A stretch of 64,000 nt of DNA from Leisingera caerulea DSM 24564 (GTDB taxonomy: Bacteria > Pseudomonadota > Alphaproteobacteria > Rhodobacterales > Rhodobacteraceae). Numbering within the stretch: position 1 is the stretch's first letter; every line of letters starts with the position of its first letter. The notes beneath the pieces are model-generated. The model saw nothing but the letters and a program-made list of their open reading frames with translations, was not told the origin of the DNA and ran no database searches. The translations under genes and the position numbers were made by a program. Below are positions 9,664 to 18,968 of the stretch, one piece after another. Where the stretch lies: NCBI RefSeq assembly GCF_000473325.1, contig NZ_AXBI01000019.1, positions 181,601 through 245,600 of the forward strand, in the 5' to 3' direction.

Positions 9664-10625
9664 GCCGCCGTCTCCCGGTTTGTGCGGGCAAGGCCCAGAT
9701 CCGCAACTTCGCGTGCAAGGCGGGCCTTATCGTCCTGGGTCTTCATCAGAATGTCGCTGCAGACCGGCGCCAGCCCCATCGCGCGGATTTCGCCCGCCAG
9801 CCCGGCGTCCGCGTGGTCGATCACCAGCGTATCGGCCAGCCCGCGGTACCGCGCAGCCACACCGGCCGCATCGGCCCGTTCCCCCAGCGCCGCCATCATG
9901 CGGTCGGCCGGGCCCTTGACCACCTTGCCGCCGATGAACGGGCTGACAGCAACCTTCTGCGCACGCGCCGCGCGCAGCGCCGCGGTGATGCCCGGCACGC
10001 CCAGAATGGGGGCAATGCTGACCAGCGGGTTGGAGGGCGCAATCACGATCAAATCCGCCTGCCGGATCGCCGCCAGCGCCTCTGGCGCGGGGCGGGCCTG
10101 CGCCAGCCCGTCAAAGGCCAGCTCCCGCACGTCCGGGGCGCAGCGTTCGCGCACGAAATACTCCTGGAAGCTCAGCCAGCCCGCATCGGTGCGCACCCGT
10201 GTCTGCACCTTATTATCTGTCGGCAGCAGGATCTCCGCCCGCACCCCAAAGGCGCGCGCCACGTCGCGGGCGATATCGCTGGGCCGGTCGCCCTGCAGGC
10301 GGCGCATGGTGCGGTAGATGTGCAGGCCAAAGTCGCGGTCGCCCAGCGACATCCAGGTGTCCGCGCCCAGCTTGTTCAGCGTCTCCAGCGCCCGGTGGCC
10401 CTCATCCGCCACGCCCCAGCCCTGGTTGCGGTCGATCACATCACCCAGGCTGTAAGTCAGCGTGTCGATATCGGGCGAGACCCAGAGGCCGTGAAACTCA
10501 TCGTCATCCGCCACATTGCCGATCACCGACAGCGCCACATCCGGCAGCGCGGCCAGGCCCTCGGCCATCTTGGCACCGCCGACGCCACCCGCCAGCAGGG
10601 TGACCTTATGCTTCTGCGCGCTCAT
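9660..10625 (-). CDS. cofD: 2-phospho-L-lactate transferase (F420 assembly)
   Basis: 321 residues from ATG 10625. It joins the activated phospho-acid to the deazaflavin FO, giving F420-0 or its dehydro form. Family motifs: LLAGGVGGAKMAEGL at the N-terminus (about 10-24), VADDDEFHGLWVSPDIDTL (about 39-57) and IAPSNPLVSIAPIL in the C-terminal half. A longer in-frame reading to 11060 lies over cofH and shows no homology, so the ATG that overlaps the cofH stop (ATGA, 10622-10625) was taken. Length agrees with CofD/FbiA. Confidence 0.94.
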   Translation of the reverse strand: MSAQKHKVTLLAGGVGGAKMAEGLAALPDVALSVIGNVADDDEFHGLWVSPDIDTLTYSLGDVIDRNQGWGVADEGHRALETLNKLGADTWMSLGDRDFGLHIYRTMRRLQGDRPSDIARDVARAFGVRAEILLPTDNKVQTRVRTDAGWLSFQEYFVRERCAPDVRELAFDGLAQARPAPEALAAIRQADLIVIAPSNPLVSIAPILGVPGITAALRAARAQKVAVSPFIGGKVVKGPADRMMAALGERADAAGVAARYRGLADTLVIDHADAGLAGEIRAMGLAPVCSDILMKTQDDKARLAREVADLGLARTNRETAA

Positions 10626-11896
10626 TCTGCCGCCTCCAGCTTGGGCCCGCGTTCGGGGAACATTTCCAGAAACGCCAGCGGGTCGCTGCCCTGACGGTCC
10701 ACCAGTGGCGCGATCACCTCGGGATCGTGATCGACATAGACGTCGCGGATCTCGTAAATGGTGTTGCGGCGCACCGGCACCCGGCCCGCGGCGCGGATGA
10801 TCTCTGTCAGTTCGCGCGCTGTGATCTCCTGCCCGTGGGCAGACCCGGCCGAGCGCGAGATGCTTTCGTTCATCAGCGTGCCGCCCAGGTCGTTGACCCC
10901 GCGTGACAGCATCTGCTGTGCCCGCGCCGCGCCCAGCTTGGTCCAGCTCACTTGGATATTGTCGATCCAGCCGTGCAGCATGATGCGCGACACCGCGTGC
11001 ATCAGGTCCACCTCCAGCGCAGTCGGGCCGGGGCGCACTTTGTCCGGGTTCTGCGACCAAAGCGGCGATTCGGTATGCACAAAGGAGAGCGGCACCAGCT
11101 CGGTGAAGCCGCCGGTATCCTTCTGGATGTCGCGCAGTAGCCTGATGTGCGCGGCCCAGTGCTCAGGCCCGTCGATATGGCCGTACATGATGGTGGCGGT
11201 GGTGGGGATGCCGACCTCATGCGCGGCGCGGATGATCTCCACCCATTTTTCGGCGCTCAGCTTGTTCTTGGTCAGCTGCATCCGCACTTCGGTATCCAGG
11301 ATCTCCGCCGCGGTGCCGGGCATCGAGCCGAGACCGGCGTCTTTCAGATCCGCCAGGAAGTCGTGATAGGACATCTTGGTCTTGGACGCGCCATACCAGA
11401 TCTCAAACGGCGAGAAGGCATGGATATGCATGTCCGGCAGCGCTGCCTTGATGGCGCGGATAATGTCGCGGTAGTAGGTTCCCTCCATCTTGGGATGCAG
11501 GCCGCCCTGGATGCAGACCTCGGTCGCACCGCGGTCCCAGGCCTCCTGCGCGCGCTCGACGATCTGTTCGGGCTCCAGCCACTCGGCGTCCTTGTCCTCG
11601 CTGCGCTTGGCAAAACCGCAGAAGCGGCAGCCCATATAGCAGATGTTGGTGAAGTTGATGTTGCGGTTCACCACAAAGGAGACGCGGTCGCCATTGGCGC
11701 GGCGGCGCAGCTCGTCGGCCACGGCATAGACGGCCACGGCGTCAGCGCCGGTGGCGCGGAACAGCTCGACGCCTTCGGCTTCGGACACTTCGCCGCCCTC
11801 CAGCGCCATCTCCAGAATGGCGCGGACCGGGGCGGAGGCGGCGCCGACGGCAGCCGGGACCGCGGCAAAATTCTCGGCGGGGTGCTGGATGGTCAT
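10622..11896 (-). CDS. cofH: FO synthase subunit 2 (radical SAM)
   Basis: 424-residue radical SAM enzyme that couples 4-hydroxybenzyl-type radicals from tyrosine to the flavin precursor 5-amino-6-ribitylaminouracil. The iron-sulfur motif CYMGCRFC (Cys86, Cys90, Cys93) is followed by CIQGGLHPKMEGTYY and the C-terminal GGTLMNESISRSAGS typical of CofH and the related MqnC. Genome context (cofG, cofD, cofC, cofE) rules out menaquinone synthesis. Overlaps cofG and cofD by 4 bp each. Together with CofG it replaces the fused FbiC of actinobacteria. Confidence 0.95.
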   Translation of the reverse strand: MTIQHPAENFAAVPAAVGAASAPVRAILEMALEGGEVSEAEGVELFRATGADAVAVYAVADELRRRANGDRVSFVVNRNINFTNICYMGCRFCGFAKRSEDKDAEWLEPEQIVERAQEAWDRGATEVCIQGGLHPKMEGTYYRDIIRAIKAALPDMHIHAFSPFEIWYGASKTKMSYHDFLADLKDAGLGSMPGTAAEILDTEVRMQLTKNKLSAEKWVEIIRAAHEVGIPTTATIMYGHIDGPEHWAAHIRLLRDIQKDTGGFTELVPLSFVHTESPLWSQNPDKVRPGPTALEVDLMHAVSRIMLHGWIDNIQVSWTKLGAARAQQMLSRGVNDLGGTLMNESISRSAGSAHGQEITARELTEIIRAAGRVPVRRNTIYEIRDVYVDHDPEVIAPLVDRQGSDPLAFLEMFPERGPKLEAAE

Positions 11897-13035
11897 GCTG
11901 TCTCTCCGATGTGGCGCTGATCGCGGGCGAGGCCGTTTTCCTGGGCCATGCCGGCCGCACGGGCCAGCACGCCGGGGTTGATGAAGCCGCTGTCCCCGGT
12001 CAGGTAGCGGGGGTAAACGGTGAGCCGCTCGCGCAGGTCAAAACCGGCCCCGGTGCAGGAGCTTGCCAGCGCTCGGATCTCCGGCCATTCGTGCTGCGGG
12101 TTGATGAAGTCGATGGTCACGGGCGAAATGCCGCCCCAGTCGTTGATGCCTGCCTCCAGATAGGCGATGTGGCGGGCGCTGAGGTTCGGCGGCGCCTGCA
12201 GGCTGATCTCCGGTGCCAGGATGATGCGGGCGGCGGCGATGGTGCGCAGCATGTCCTCCAGCGCCGGTTCCGGGTGGTTCGCCATCTCGATATCCGGCTT
12301 GCGCTGGAAGTTCTGGATGATCACTTCCTGGATGTGGCCGTGGCGGGCGTGGGCGTTGTTGATGGCGTGCAGCGCCTCGATCCGCTCGGCAAATGTTTCG
12401 CCAATGCCGATCAGCAGGCCGGTGGTGAAGGGCACCTGTTTCTCGCCTGCGCGCTCCAGCGTGCGCAGCCGCTGCACCGGCACCTTGTCGGGGCAGGCAT
12501 AATGCGGCTGGCCCTTGCGGGTCAGGCGGCGGCTCACGGTTTCCAGCATCATCCCCATCGAGGCGGAGACCGGGCGCAGCACGTCGATCTCGTCATCGGT
12601 GAGGGTGCCCGCGTTCACATGCGGCAGCAGGCTGGTTTCCGTCAGCACCAGCTCGCACATGTCGCGCAGGTAATCGGTCAGGCGGGAATAGCCGAGCTTT
12701 TCCAGCCCCTTGCGGGCCTTCTCATAACGCAGTTCCGGCTTTTCACCGAGGCTGAAGAGGAGTTCCTTGCAGCCCTCGCGCTCACCCTTCTGTGCGGTGG
12801 CCAGCACCTGCTCCGGCGTCATGATATTGGCCTCCGGAGACTCCGGATGCTTGACGAAGGTGCAGTAGCCGCAGGTGTCGCGGCACATGTTGGTCAAAGG
12901 CACAAAGGCCTTGCGCGAATAGGTGACCGTGCGGCCCCAGTGGGCGTCGCGGATCCCGGCTGCGCGCATCATCAGGGCGCGCAAATCCCCGGTCTCCGCC
13001 CAGGCTGTGCCTGTGCTGAGCGATTGGGTGTTCAT
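11893..13035 (-). CDS. cofG: FO synthase subunit 1 (radical SAM)
   Basis: 380 residues; second half of FO synthase and first gene of the leftward F420 operon. The radical SAM motif CRDTCGYC gives Cys51, Cys55 and Cys58, and FSLGEKPE, HVNAGTLTDDE and GISPVTIDFINPQHEWPEI are characteristic CofG segments. The ATG at 13035 has a strong GGAGG site (AGGGAGGACACC) just upstream. Separate cofG and cofH genes are the arrangement of archaea and cyanobacteria; actinobacteria have a fused gene. Promoter elements should lie in the AT-rich gap shared with pntA. Confidence 0.95.
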   Translation of the reverse strand: MNTQSLSTGTAWAETGDLRALMMRAAGIRDAHWGRTVTYSRKAFVPLTNMCRDTCGYCTFVKHPESPEANIMTPEQVLATAQKGEREGCKELLFSLGEKPELRYEKARKGLEKLGYSRLTDYLRDMCELVLTETSLLPHVNAGTLTDDEIDVLRPVSASMGMMLETVSRRLTRKGQPHYACPDKVPVQRLRTLERAGEKQVPFTTGLLIGIGETFAERIEALHAINNAHARHGHIQEVIIQNFQRKPDIEMANHPEPALEDMLRTIAAARIILAPEISLQAPPNLSARHIAYLEAGINDWGGISPVTIDFINPQHEWPEIRALASSCTGAGFDLRERLTVYPRYLTGDSGFINPGVLARAAGMAQENGLARDQRHIGETA

Positions 13036-13273
13036 GGTGTCCTCCCTGCCTCAAAGACTGTGGAGGAGGGCGCGGCATGTCAAATATTTTTTTAGCTGTA
13101 AGTCAAAAAAAATACCGTGAAGGTGTGTTGATTGCAGATAATAGGCTGTTTTTAAACTGCAAAAAATATGAGCTGACAAAAATATTGACTACTAAGTAAA
13201 ACATCCAAATACTTCTTCCCAATCGCAGGCAGCCGGTTTGCCGGACGCTTCAGCGAAAAGGGAGGACATTGAA
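13036..13273. promoter_or_regulatory. Divergent cofG/pntA control region
   Basis: Strikingly AT-rich compared with the surrounding DNA. Two 16-bp elements share TTGACT-N3-A-N2-TAAA: one on the minus strand at 13091-13106 facing cofG, the other on the plus strand at 13185-13200 facing pntA. Both have the outline TTGAC-N6-(G/C)TAAA, reminiscent of the RutR operator TTGAC-N6-GTCAA but with mismatches. A looser inverted repeat, GTCAAATATTT (13079-13089) against AAATATTGAC (13180-13189), brackets most of the region. Binding by the RutR-like TetR protein is a guess. Confidence 0.45.
13185..13213 (+). promoter_or_regulatory. Candidate pntAB promoter
   Basis: TTGACT (13185-13190), 17-bp spacer, AATACT (13208-13213): five of six and four of six matches to the sigma-70 consensus with ideal spacing. 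It would give a leader of about 55 nt before the GTG at 13274. The -35 hexamer lies inside the palindrome-like element at 13185-13200. Confidence 0.5.
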
Positions 13274-14845
13274 GTGCTTATTGGAACGCCAAGGGAGTTG
13301 GCGGCTGGAGAGTCGCGCGTTGCGATGACGCCGGACTCTGCGCGTCAGCTGCAGAAGCTGGGGTATGATTGCGCGATCGAGGCCGGGGCCGGGGCGGCGG
13401 CGGGGTTTTCCGATGCCGCTTACGAAGCCGCCGGGGTCGAGATCATCAAGACACCGGCCGCGCTGTGGAAAGCCGCCGATATTGTCGCCAAGGTGCGCCA
13501 GCCGGACGCCACCGAGCTGAAGCGGCTGACCAAGGGCAAGACGCTGATTTCCTTCTTCAACCCGGCTGGGAACGAAGAAGGCATGGCGCTGGCCAAGGCC
13601 AAGGGCGCCAATGTGATCGCCATGGAAATGGTGCCGCGGATCAGCCGCGCGCAGAAGATGGATGCGCTGTCGTCGATGGCCAATATCGCGGGCTACCGCG
13701 CGGTCATCGAGGCGGGCAACAACTTCGGCCGCTTCTTCACTGGCCAGATCACCGCGGCAGGCAAGGTGCCGCCCGCCAAGGTGCTGGTGGTCGGCGCAGG
13801 CGTCGCGGGGCTTGCCGCGATCGGCACCTCGACCTCGCTGGGCGCGGTGACCTATGCCTTTGACGTGCGCCCCGAAGTGGCCGAGCAGGTGGAATCGATG
13901 GGCGCCGAATTCGTCTATCTCGATTTCGAGGAGGAGCAGCAGGACGGCAGCGCCTCGGGCGGCTATGCCTCTGTTTCCTCGCCGGAATTCCGCGAAGCGC
14001 AGCTGGCGAAGTTCCGCGAGCTGGCGCCGGAGATGGACATCGTCATCACCACCGCGCTGATCCCCAACCGCGAGGCGCCGGAGCTGTGGACCGAGGATAT
14101 GGTCGCGGCGATGAAGCCGGGCTCGGTCATCGTCGACCTGGCGGCGGAGAAGGGCGGCAACTGCAAGCTGACCGTGGCGGATGAGAAGATCGTGACCGAC
14201 AACGGCGTCACCATCATCGGCTACACTGATTTCCCCAGCCGGATGGCGGCGCAGTCCTCGACGCTTTATGCCACCAACATCCGCCACATGATGGCCGACC
14301 TCACGCCGGACAAGGACGGCCAGGTCAACCACGACATGGAGGACGACGTGATCCGCGGCGCCACCGTGGCGTTTGAGGGCGAGATCACCTTCCCGCCGCC
14401 GCCGCCCAAGGTGCAGGCGATTGCCGCCAAGCCCAAGGAGACGGTGCCGGAGCTGACGCCGGAGGAAAAACGCGCCCAGGAGGTTGCGGCCTTCAAGGCG
14501 CAGACCAAGAGCCAGGTCACCCTGCTGGCGGGCGGCGGTGCGCTGCTCTTGCTGGTGGGCCTCTTTGCGCCGGTCAGCTTCATGCAGCATTTCATCGTCT
14601 TTGCGCTGGCCTGTTTCGTGGGCTTCCAGGTGATCTGGGGCGTGGCGCACAGCCTGCACACGCCGCTGATGGCGGTGACCAACGCGATCTCCTCGATCAT
14701 CATCCTGGGCGCTTTGATGCAGATCGGCTCCGGCTCGTTCCTGGTGATCCTGCTGGCGGCGCTCAGCGTCTTCATGGCGGGTATCAACATCTTCGGCGGC
14801 TTCCTCGTCACCCGGCGCATGCTCGCCATGTTCCAGAAATCTTAA
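13274..14845 (+). CDS. pntA: NAD(P) transhydrogenase subunit alpha
   Basis: 523 residues. The start was set at GTG 13274, since GGAGGA (13261-13266) lies 7 bp upstream and family homology begins with (M)[18 protein letters not shown]; a TTG at 13238 would add 12 unrelated residues. The N-terminal NAD(H)-binding domain I includes [16 protein letters not shown] Pro/Lys-rich linker leads to four C-terminal membrane helices (from about residue 415). It is the fused E. coli-like alpha chain; many alphaproteobacteria instead split it into PntAA and PntAB. With PntB it uses the proton gradient to reduce NADP+ with NADH. Divergent from the F420 operon. Confidence 0.95.
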   Translation: MLIGTPRELAAGESRVAMTPDSARQLQKLGYDCAIEAGAGAAAGFSDAAYEAAGVEIIKTPAALWKAADIVAKVRQPDATELKRLTKGKTLISFFNPAGNEEGMALAKAKGANVIAMEMVPRISRAQKMDALSSMANIAGYRAVIEAGNNFGRFFTGQITAAGKVPPAKVLVVGAGVAGLAAIGTSTSLGAVTYAFDVRPEVAEQVESMGAEFVYLDFEEEQQDGSASGGYASVSSPEFREAQLAKFRELAPEMDIVITTALIPNREAPELWTEDMVAAMKPGSVIVDLAAEKGGNCKLTVADEKIVTDNGVTIIGYTDFPSRMAAQSSTLYATNIRHMMADLTPDKDGQVNHDMEDDVIRGATVAFEGEITFPPPPPKVQAIAAKPKETVPELTPEEKRAQEVAAFKAQTKSQVTLLAGGGALLLLVGLFAPVSFMQHFIVFALACFVGFQVIWGVAHSLHTPLMAVTNAISSIIILGALMQIGSGSFLVILLAALSVFMAGINIFGGFLVTRRMLAMFQKS

Positions 14846-14860
14846 AGCGAGGCAGGTAAA

Positions 14861-16300
14861 ATGGATTACGGTTTCACCACCGCCGCCTATGTCGTTGCGG
14901 CTGTTCTTTTCATCCTGTCGCTTGGCGGCCTCTCCAACCAGGAAAGCGCCAAGCGCGCGGTCTGGTACGGCATTGCCGGCATGGGGCTGGCGGTTTTTGC
15001 CACCCTGATCGGCCCCGGCTCCGGCCTGTGGCTCTTGTCGGTCCTGCTGATCGCGGGCGGCGGCCTCATCGGCACCTATGTCGCCAAGCGGGTGCAGATG
15101 ACCGAGATGCCGCAGCTGGTCGCCGCGATGCACTCGCTGGTCGGCCTCGCCGCGGTGTTCGTCGGCTTCATCGCCCATTTCGAGATCGGCAATGTGGCGG
15201 CGGCCGTGGCTGCGGGCAGCACCGAGGACCTGGGCACCTTTGCCAAGCTGATCGCCAAGAAGACCCCGGCCGAGATCGCCTTCCTGCGCGTGGAACTCTT
15301 CCTCGGCATCTTCATCGGTGCGATCACCTTCACCGGCTCGGTCATCGCTTTCGGCAAGCTGGCGGGCAAGGTGACCTCGGCCGCGACCAAGCTGCCGGGC
15401 GGCCACATGCTGAACGCCAGCGCCGCGGGGCTCTCCTTTCTCTGCCTGATCTGGTACTTCAACTCGGGCGGCTTCCTGCCGCTCCTGCTGATGACGCTGG
15501 CGGCGCTGTTCATCGGCTACCACCTGATCATGGGCATCGGCGGCGCCGACATGCCGGTGGTGGTCTCGATGCTGAACAGCTACTCCGGCTGGGCCGCGGC
15601 GGCGATCGGCTTCTCGCTTGGCAATGACCTCTTGATCGTGGTCGGCGCGCTGGTCGGCTCCTCCGGTGCGATCCTCAGCTACATCATGTGCAAGGCGATG
15701 AACCGCTCCTTCATCAGCGTGATCCTGGGCGGCTTCGGCGGCACCACGGGGCCTGCGATGGAGATCGACGGCGAGCAGATCGCCATCGACGCCGACGGCG
15801 TGGCGGCGGCGCTGGAGGAGGCCGATTCTGTGGTGATCATCCCCGGCTACGGCATGGCGGTGGCGCAGGCGCAGCAGAACGTCGCCGAACTGACCCGGCG
15901 TTTGCGGGCAAAAGGGAAAGATGTGCGGTTTGCTATCCACCCGGTTGCAGGCCGCCTGCCGGGCCACATGAACGTCCTCTTGGCCGAGGCCAAGGTGCCT
16001 TACGACATCGTGCTGGAGATGGACGAGATCAACGAGGATTTCCCGGACACCGACGTGGCCATCGTCATCGGCTCCAACGACATCGTGAACCCTGCCGCGC
16101 AGGAGGACCCCAACTCCCCCATCGCCGGCATGCCGGTTCTGGAGTGCTGGAAGGCGAAACAGGTCTTCGTCTCCAAGCGCGGCCAGGGCACGGGCTACTC
16201 CGGCATCGAGAACCCCCTGTTCTTCAAGGAAAACACCCGCATGTTCTACGGCGATGCAAAGCAAAGCCTCGACACGCTGCTGAACCAGGTTGCGGCCTGA
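14861..16300 (+). CDS. pntB: NAD(P) transhydrogenase subunit beta
   Basis: 479 residues, normal length. An N-terminal set of eight or nine membrane helices carries the proton path. The C-terminal domain III binds NADP(H): [15 protein letters not shown] (about 325), [18 protein letters not shown], and [19 protein letters not shown] with the following [13 protein letters not shown]. It follows pntA by 15 bp with AGGCAGG-like ribosome-site bases. Together the two subunits form the inner-membrane proton-pumping transhydrogenase. Confidence 0.96.
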   Translation: MDYGFTTAAYVVAAVLFILSLGGLSNQESAKRAVWYGIAGMGLAVFATLIGPGSGLWLLSVLLIAGGGLIGTYVAKRVQMTEMPQLVAAMHSLVGLAAVFVGFIAHFEIGNVAAAVAAGSTEDLGTFAKLIAKKTPAEIAFLRVELFLGIFIGAITFTGSVIAFGKLAGKVTSAATKLPGGHMLNASAAGLSFLCLIWYFNSGGFLPLLLMTLAALFIGYHLIMGIGGADMPVVVSMLNSYSGWAAAAIGFSLGNDLLIVVGALVGSSGAILSYIMCKAMNRSFISVILGGFGGTTGPAMEIDGEQIAIDADGVAAALEEADSVVIIPGYGMAVAQAQQNVAELTRRLRAKGKDVRFAIHPVAGRLPGHMNVLLAEAKVPYDIVLEMDEINEDFPDTDVAIVIGSNDIVNPAAQEDPNSPIAGMPVLECWKAKQVFVSKRGQGTGYSGIENPLFFKENTRMFYGDAKQSLDTLLNQVAA

Positions 16301-16325
16301 CCACTCTCAAGAAAAGGATTCGGAT

Positions 16326-17645
16326 ATGACCACTGATCCAAAACGCGCAAACGCGATGGACGCCTATTGGATGCCGTTCACGGCCAACCGGCAGTTCAAG
16401 CAAAACCCGCGCATGGTCGCTGCGGCGGAGGGGATGTATTACACCACCACCGACGGGCGGAAGGTGATGGATGGCACCGCGGGCCTGTGGTGCGTCAATG
16501 CAGGCCACGCCGCGCCGCGCATCACCGAAGCGGTGCAGAAACAGGTCACCGAACTGGACTATGCGCCCGCCTTCCAGATGGGCCACCCCAAGGCGTTTGA
16601 GCTGGCCAACCGACTTGCCGAGCTGGCGCCGGGCGATCTGAACCACGTGTTCTTCACCAACTCCGGCTCTGAATCGGTGGAGACCGCGCTGAAGATCGCG
16701 CTGGCCTATCACAAGGCCAAGGGCGAGCAGGGCCGCACCCGGCTGATCGGCCGCGAGAAGGGCTATCACGGGGTCAATTTCGGCGGCATTTCGGTGGGCG
16801 GGATCGTCAACAACCGCCGCCATTTCGGCAGCCTGCTGACCGGCGTCGACCACCTGCGCCACACCCATGATCCGGAGCGCAACGCCTTTACCAAGGGCCA
16901 GCCGGAGCATGGCGCGGAGCTGGCCGAAGACCTGGTGCGGCTCATTGACCTGCACGGGGCCGAAACCATCGCCGCGGTGATCGTCGAGCCGATGGCGGGC
17001 TCCGCCGGGGTGATCCTGCCGCCCAAGGGCTATTTGCAGCGGCTGCGCGAGATCACCCGCGAGCATGGCATCCTGCTGATCTTTGACGAGGTGATCACCG
17101 CCTATGGCCGCCTGGGCCGGGCGTTTGGCGCCGATTACTACGGCGTCGAGCCGGACATAATCACCACCGCCAAGGGCCTTACCAACGGGGTGATCCCGAT
17201 GGGTGCGGTGATGGTCAGCAGCGAAATCCACGACGCCTTCATGACCGGGCCGGAGCATATGATTGAGCTGTTCCACGGCTACACCTACTCCGGCAACCCG
17301 GTCGCCTGTGCGGCCGCCCTGGCGGCGCTGGACACCTACCGCGAGGAGGAGCTGTTCGAGCGCGCCGCGTCGCTGGAGGAATATTGGGCCGACGCGCTGT
17401 TCAGCCTCAAGGGGCTGCCGCATGTGAAGGACATCCGCTGCGCGGGCCTGGTCGGCGCGGTGGAGCTGGAGCCGGTGGCGGGCGTGCCGACCAAGCGCGC
17501 CTTCGACACCTACCTGCGCGCCTGGGACAAGGGGGCGCATCTGCGCACCACCGGCGACATCATCGCCATGTCGCCGCCGCTGATCATCGAAAAACGGGAA
17601 ATCGACGAGCTGATCGGCATTCTGGCCGAGTCGCTCATCGCGTGA
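16326..17645 (+). CDS. Class III omega-aminotransferase, probably beta-alanine:pyruvate
   Basis: 439 residues from ATG 16326, which has AAAAGGA upstream. PLP-dependent fold type I enzyme: GTAGLWCVNAGHA, FFTNSGSESVETALKIA and GYHGVNFGG are typical, and TAKGLTNGVIPMGAV carries the Schiff-base lysine (Lys283). It resembles beta-alanine:pyruvate transaminases. Directly downstream are an N-carbamoyl amidohydrolase and dihydropyrimidinase, so conversion of beta-alanine (from uracil) or 3-aminoisobutyrate (from thymine) to a semialdehyde is the likely role. Substrate choice is inferred from neighbours. Confidence 0.9.
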   Translation: MTTDPKRANAMDAYWMPFTANRQFKQNPRMVAAAEGMYYTTTDGRKVMDGTAGLWCVNAGHAAPRITEAVQKQVTELDYAPAFQMGHPKAFELANRLAELAPGDLNHVFFTNSGSESVETALKIALAYHKAKGEQGRTRLIGREKGYHGVNFGGISVGGIVNNRRHFGSLLTGVDHLRHTHDPERNAFTKGQPEHGAELAEDLVRLIDLHGAETIAAVIVEPMAGSAGVILPPKGYLQRLREITREHGILLIFDEVITAYGRLGRAFGADYYGVEPDIITTAKGLTNGVIPMGAVMVSSEIHDAFMTGPEHMIELFHGYTYSGNPVACAAALAALDTYREEELFERAASLEEYWADALFSLKGLPHVKDIRCAGLVGAVELEPVAGVPTKRAFDTYLRAWDKGAHLRTTGDIIAMSPPLIIEKREIDELIGILAESLIA

Positions 17646-17708
17646 GGACCTGCCCCTGGCCTGCGGCCCAAGCGGCGCGCGGGGCAGGGGCGGCAAAGGG
17701 AGAGAGAT

Positions 17709-18968
17709 ATGAAAGACGTGCAAAGCAACGCCCGCATCAACGGCAGCCGCCTGTGGGACTCGCTGATGGAGATGGCAACCAAGGGCCCGGGGGTGCGCGG
17801 CGGCAACAACCGCCAGACGCTGACCGATGCCGACAAGGAAGGCCGCGACCTGTTCAAGCGCTGGTGCGAAGAGGCCGGCATGACGGTGGGCGTGGACAGC
17901 ATGGGCAACATGTTTGCCCGCCTGGAAGGCACCGAGCCGGATCTGGATCCGGTGATGATGGGCAGCCATCTGGACACCCAGCCGACGGGCGGCAAATACG
18001 ACGGCGTCCTTGGCGTGCTGGCGGGGCTTGAGGTGGTGCGCTCGATCCGCGATCTGGGCATCACCCCGCGCCGCCCTATCGTGGTGGTGAACTGGACCAA
18101 CGAGGAGGGCACGCGGTTTGCCCCCGCCATGCTGTCCTCCGGCGTCTTTGCGGGCGTTCATACCCAGGACTGGGCCTATGCGCGTGAGGACGCGGAGGGC
18201 AAAAAGTTCGGCGAGGAGCTGTCCCGGATCGGCTACAAGGGCGATGAGCCGGTGGGCAACCGCAAGATGCACGCAATGTTCGAGCTGCATATCGAGCAAG
18301 GCCCCATTCTGGAGGCCGAGGGCAAGGACATCGGCGTCGTGACCCACGGTCAGGGCCTGAACTGGCTGCAGGTCACGCTGACCGGCCAGGAAGCGCATAC
18401 CGGCTCCACCCCGATGCCGATGCGCCGCAATGCGGGCCTTGGCGCCGCGCGGATCACCGATCTGGTGCATGAGATCGCGATGAGCCACCAGCCCGATGCG
18501 GTTGGTGCTGTCGGCCACTGCGACTATTACCCCAACAGCCGCAACATCGTGCCGGGCAAGGTCGTGTTCACCATCGACTTCCGCTCGCCCAGCTTTGACA
18601 CCCAGACCGACATGGAACAGCGCCTGCGCGAAGGTGCTGCCAGGATCGCAGGGGAGCTGGAACTGGGACTGGAGATCGAGCAGGTGGGCCATTTCGACCC
18701 GGTGACCTTTGACGAGGGCTGCGTGGAGGCGGTGCGCCGGGCGGCCGAAAAGCTGGGCTATTCGCACCGCAACATCATTTCTGGCGCGGGCCATGATGCC
18801 TGCTGGATCAACAAGGTGGCGCCGACCGCCATGGTGATGTGCCCCTGCGTTGACGGCCTCAGCCACAACGAGGACGAGGAAATCAGCCGCGAATGGGCGG
18901 CGGCGGGGACGGATGTGCTGCTGCACGCCGTTCTGGAAACCGCAGAGATTGTGGAGGAGCAGGCATGA
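17709..18968 (+). CDS. M20-family N-carbamoyl amidohydrolase (beta-ureidopropionase-type)
   Basis: 419-residue dinuclear metal hydrolase of the hydantoinase/carbamoylase branch of the M20 peptidase clan. Metal-binding and catalytic segments are MGSHLDTQPTGGKYDG (about 80-95), NWTNEEGTRFAPAM (about 128-141), ELHIEQGPILE (about 195-205) and SGAGHDACWINK near the C-terminus. It hydrolyses N-carbamoyl-beta-alanine or N-carbamoyl amino acids to the amine, CO2 and ammonia. It lies between the transaminase and dihydropyrimidinase genes and overlaps the latter by 4 bp, which supports the pyrimidine role over generic hydantoin cleavage. Confidence 0.9.
   Translation: MKDVQSNARINGSRLWDSLMEMATKGPGVRGGNNRQTLTDADKEGRDLFKRWCEEAGMTVGVDSMGNMFARLEGTEPDLDPVMMGSHLDTQPTGGKYDGVLGVLAGLEVVRSIRDLGITPRRPIVVVNWTNEEGTRFAPAMLSSGVFAGVHTQDWAYAREDAEGKKFGEELSRIGYKGDEPVGNRKMHAMFELHIEQGPILEAEGKDIGVVTHGQGLNWLQVTLTGQEAHTGSTPMPMRRNAGLGAARITDLVHEIAMSHQPDAVGAVGHCDYYPNSRNIVPGKVVFTIDFRSPSFDTQTDMEQRLREGAARIAGELELGLEIEQVGHFDPVTFDEGCVEAVRRAAEKLGYSHRNIISGAGHDACWINKVAPTAMVMCPCVDGLSHNEDEEISREWAAAGTDVLLHAVLETAEIVEEQA

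Noticed and set aside
13250..16264. Leftward open frame of about 1000 codons
   Set aside because: Fully antisense to pntA and pntB. Composition is that of a shadow frame.
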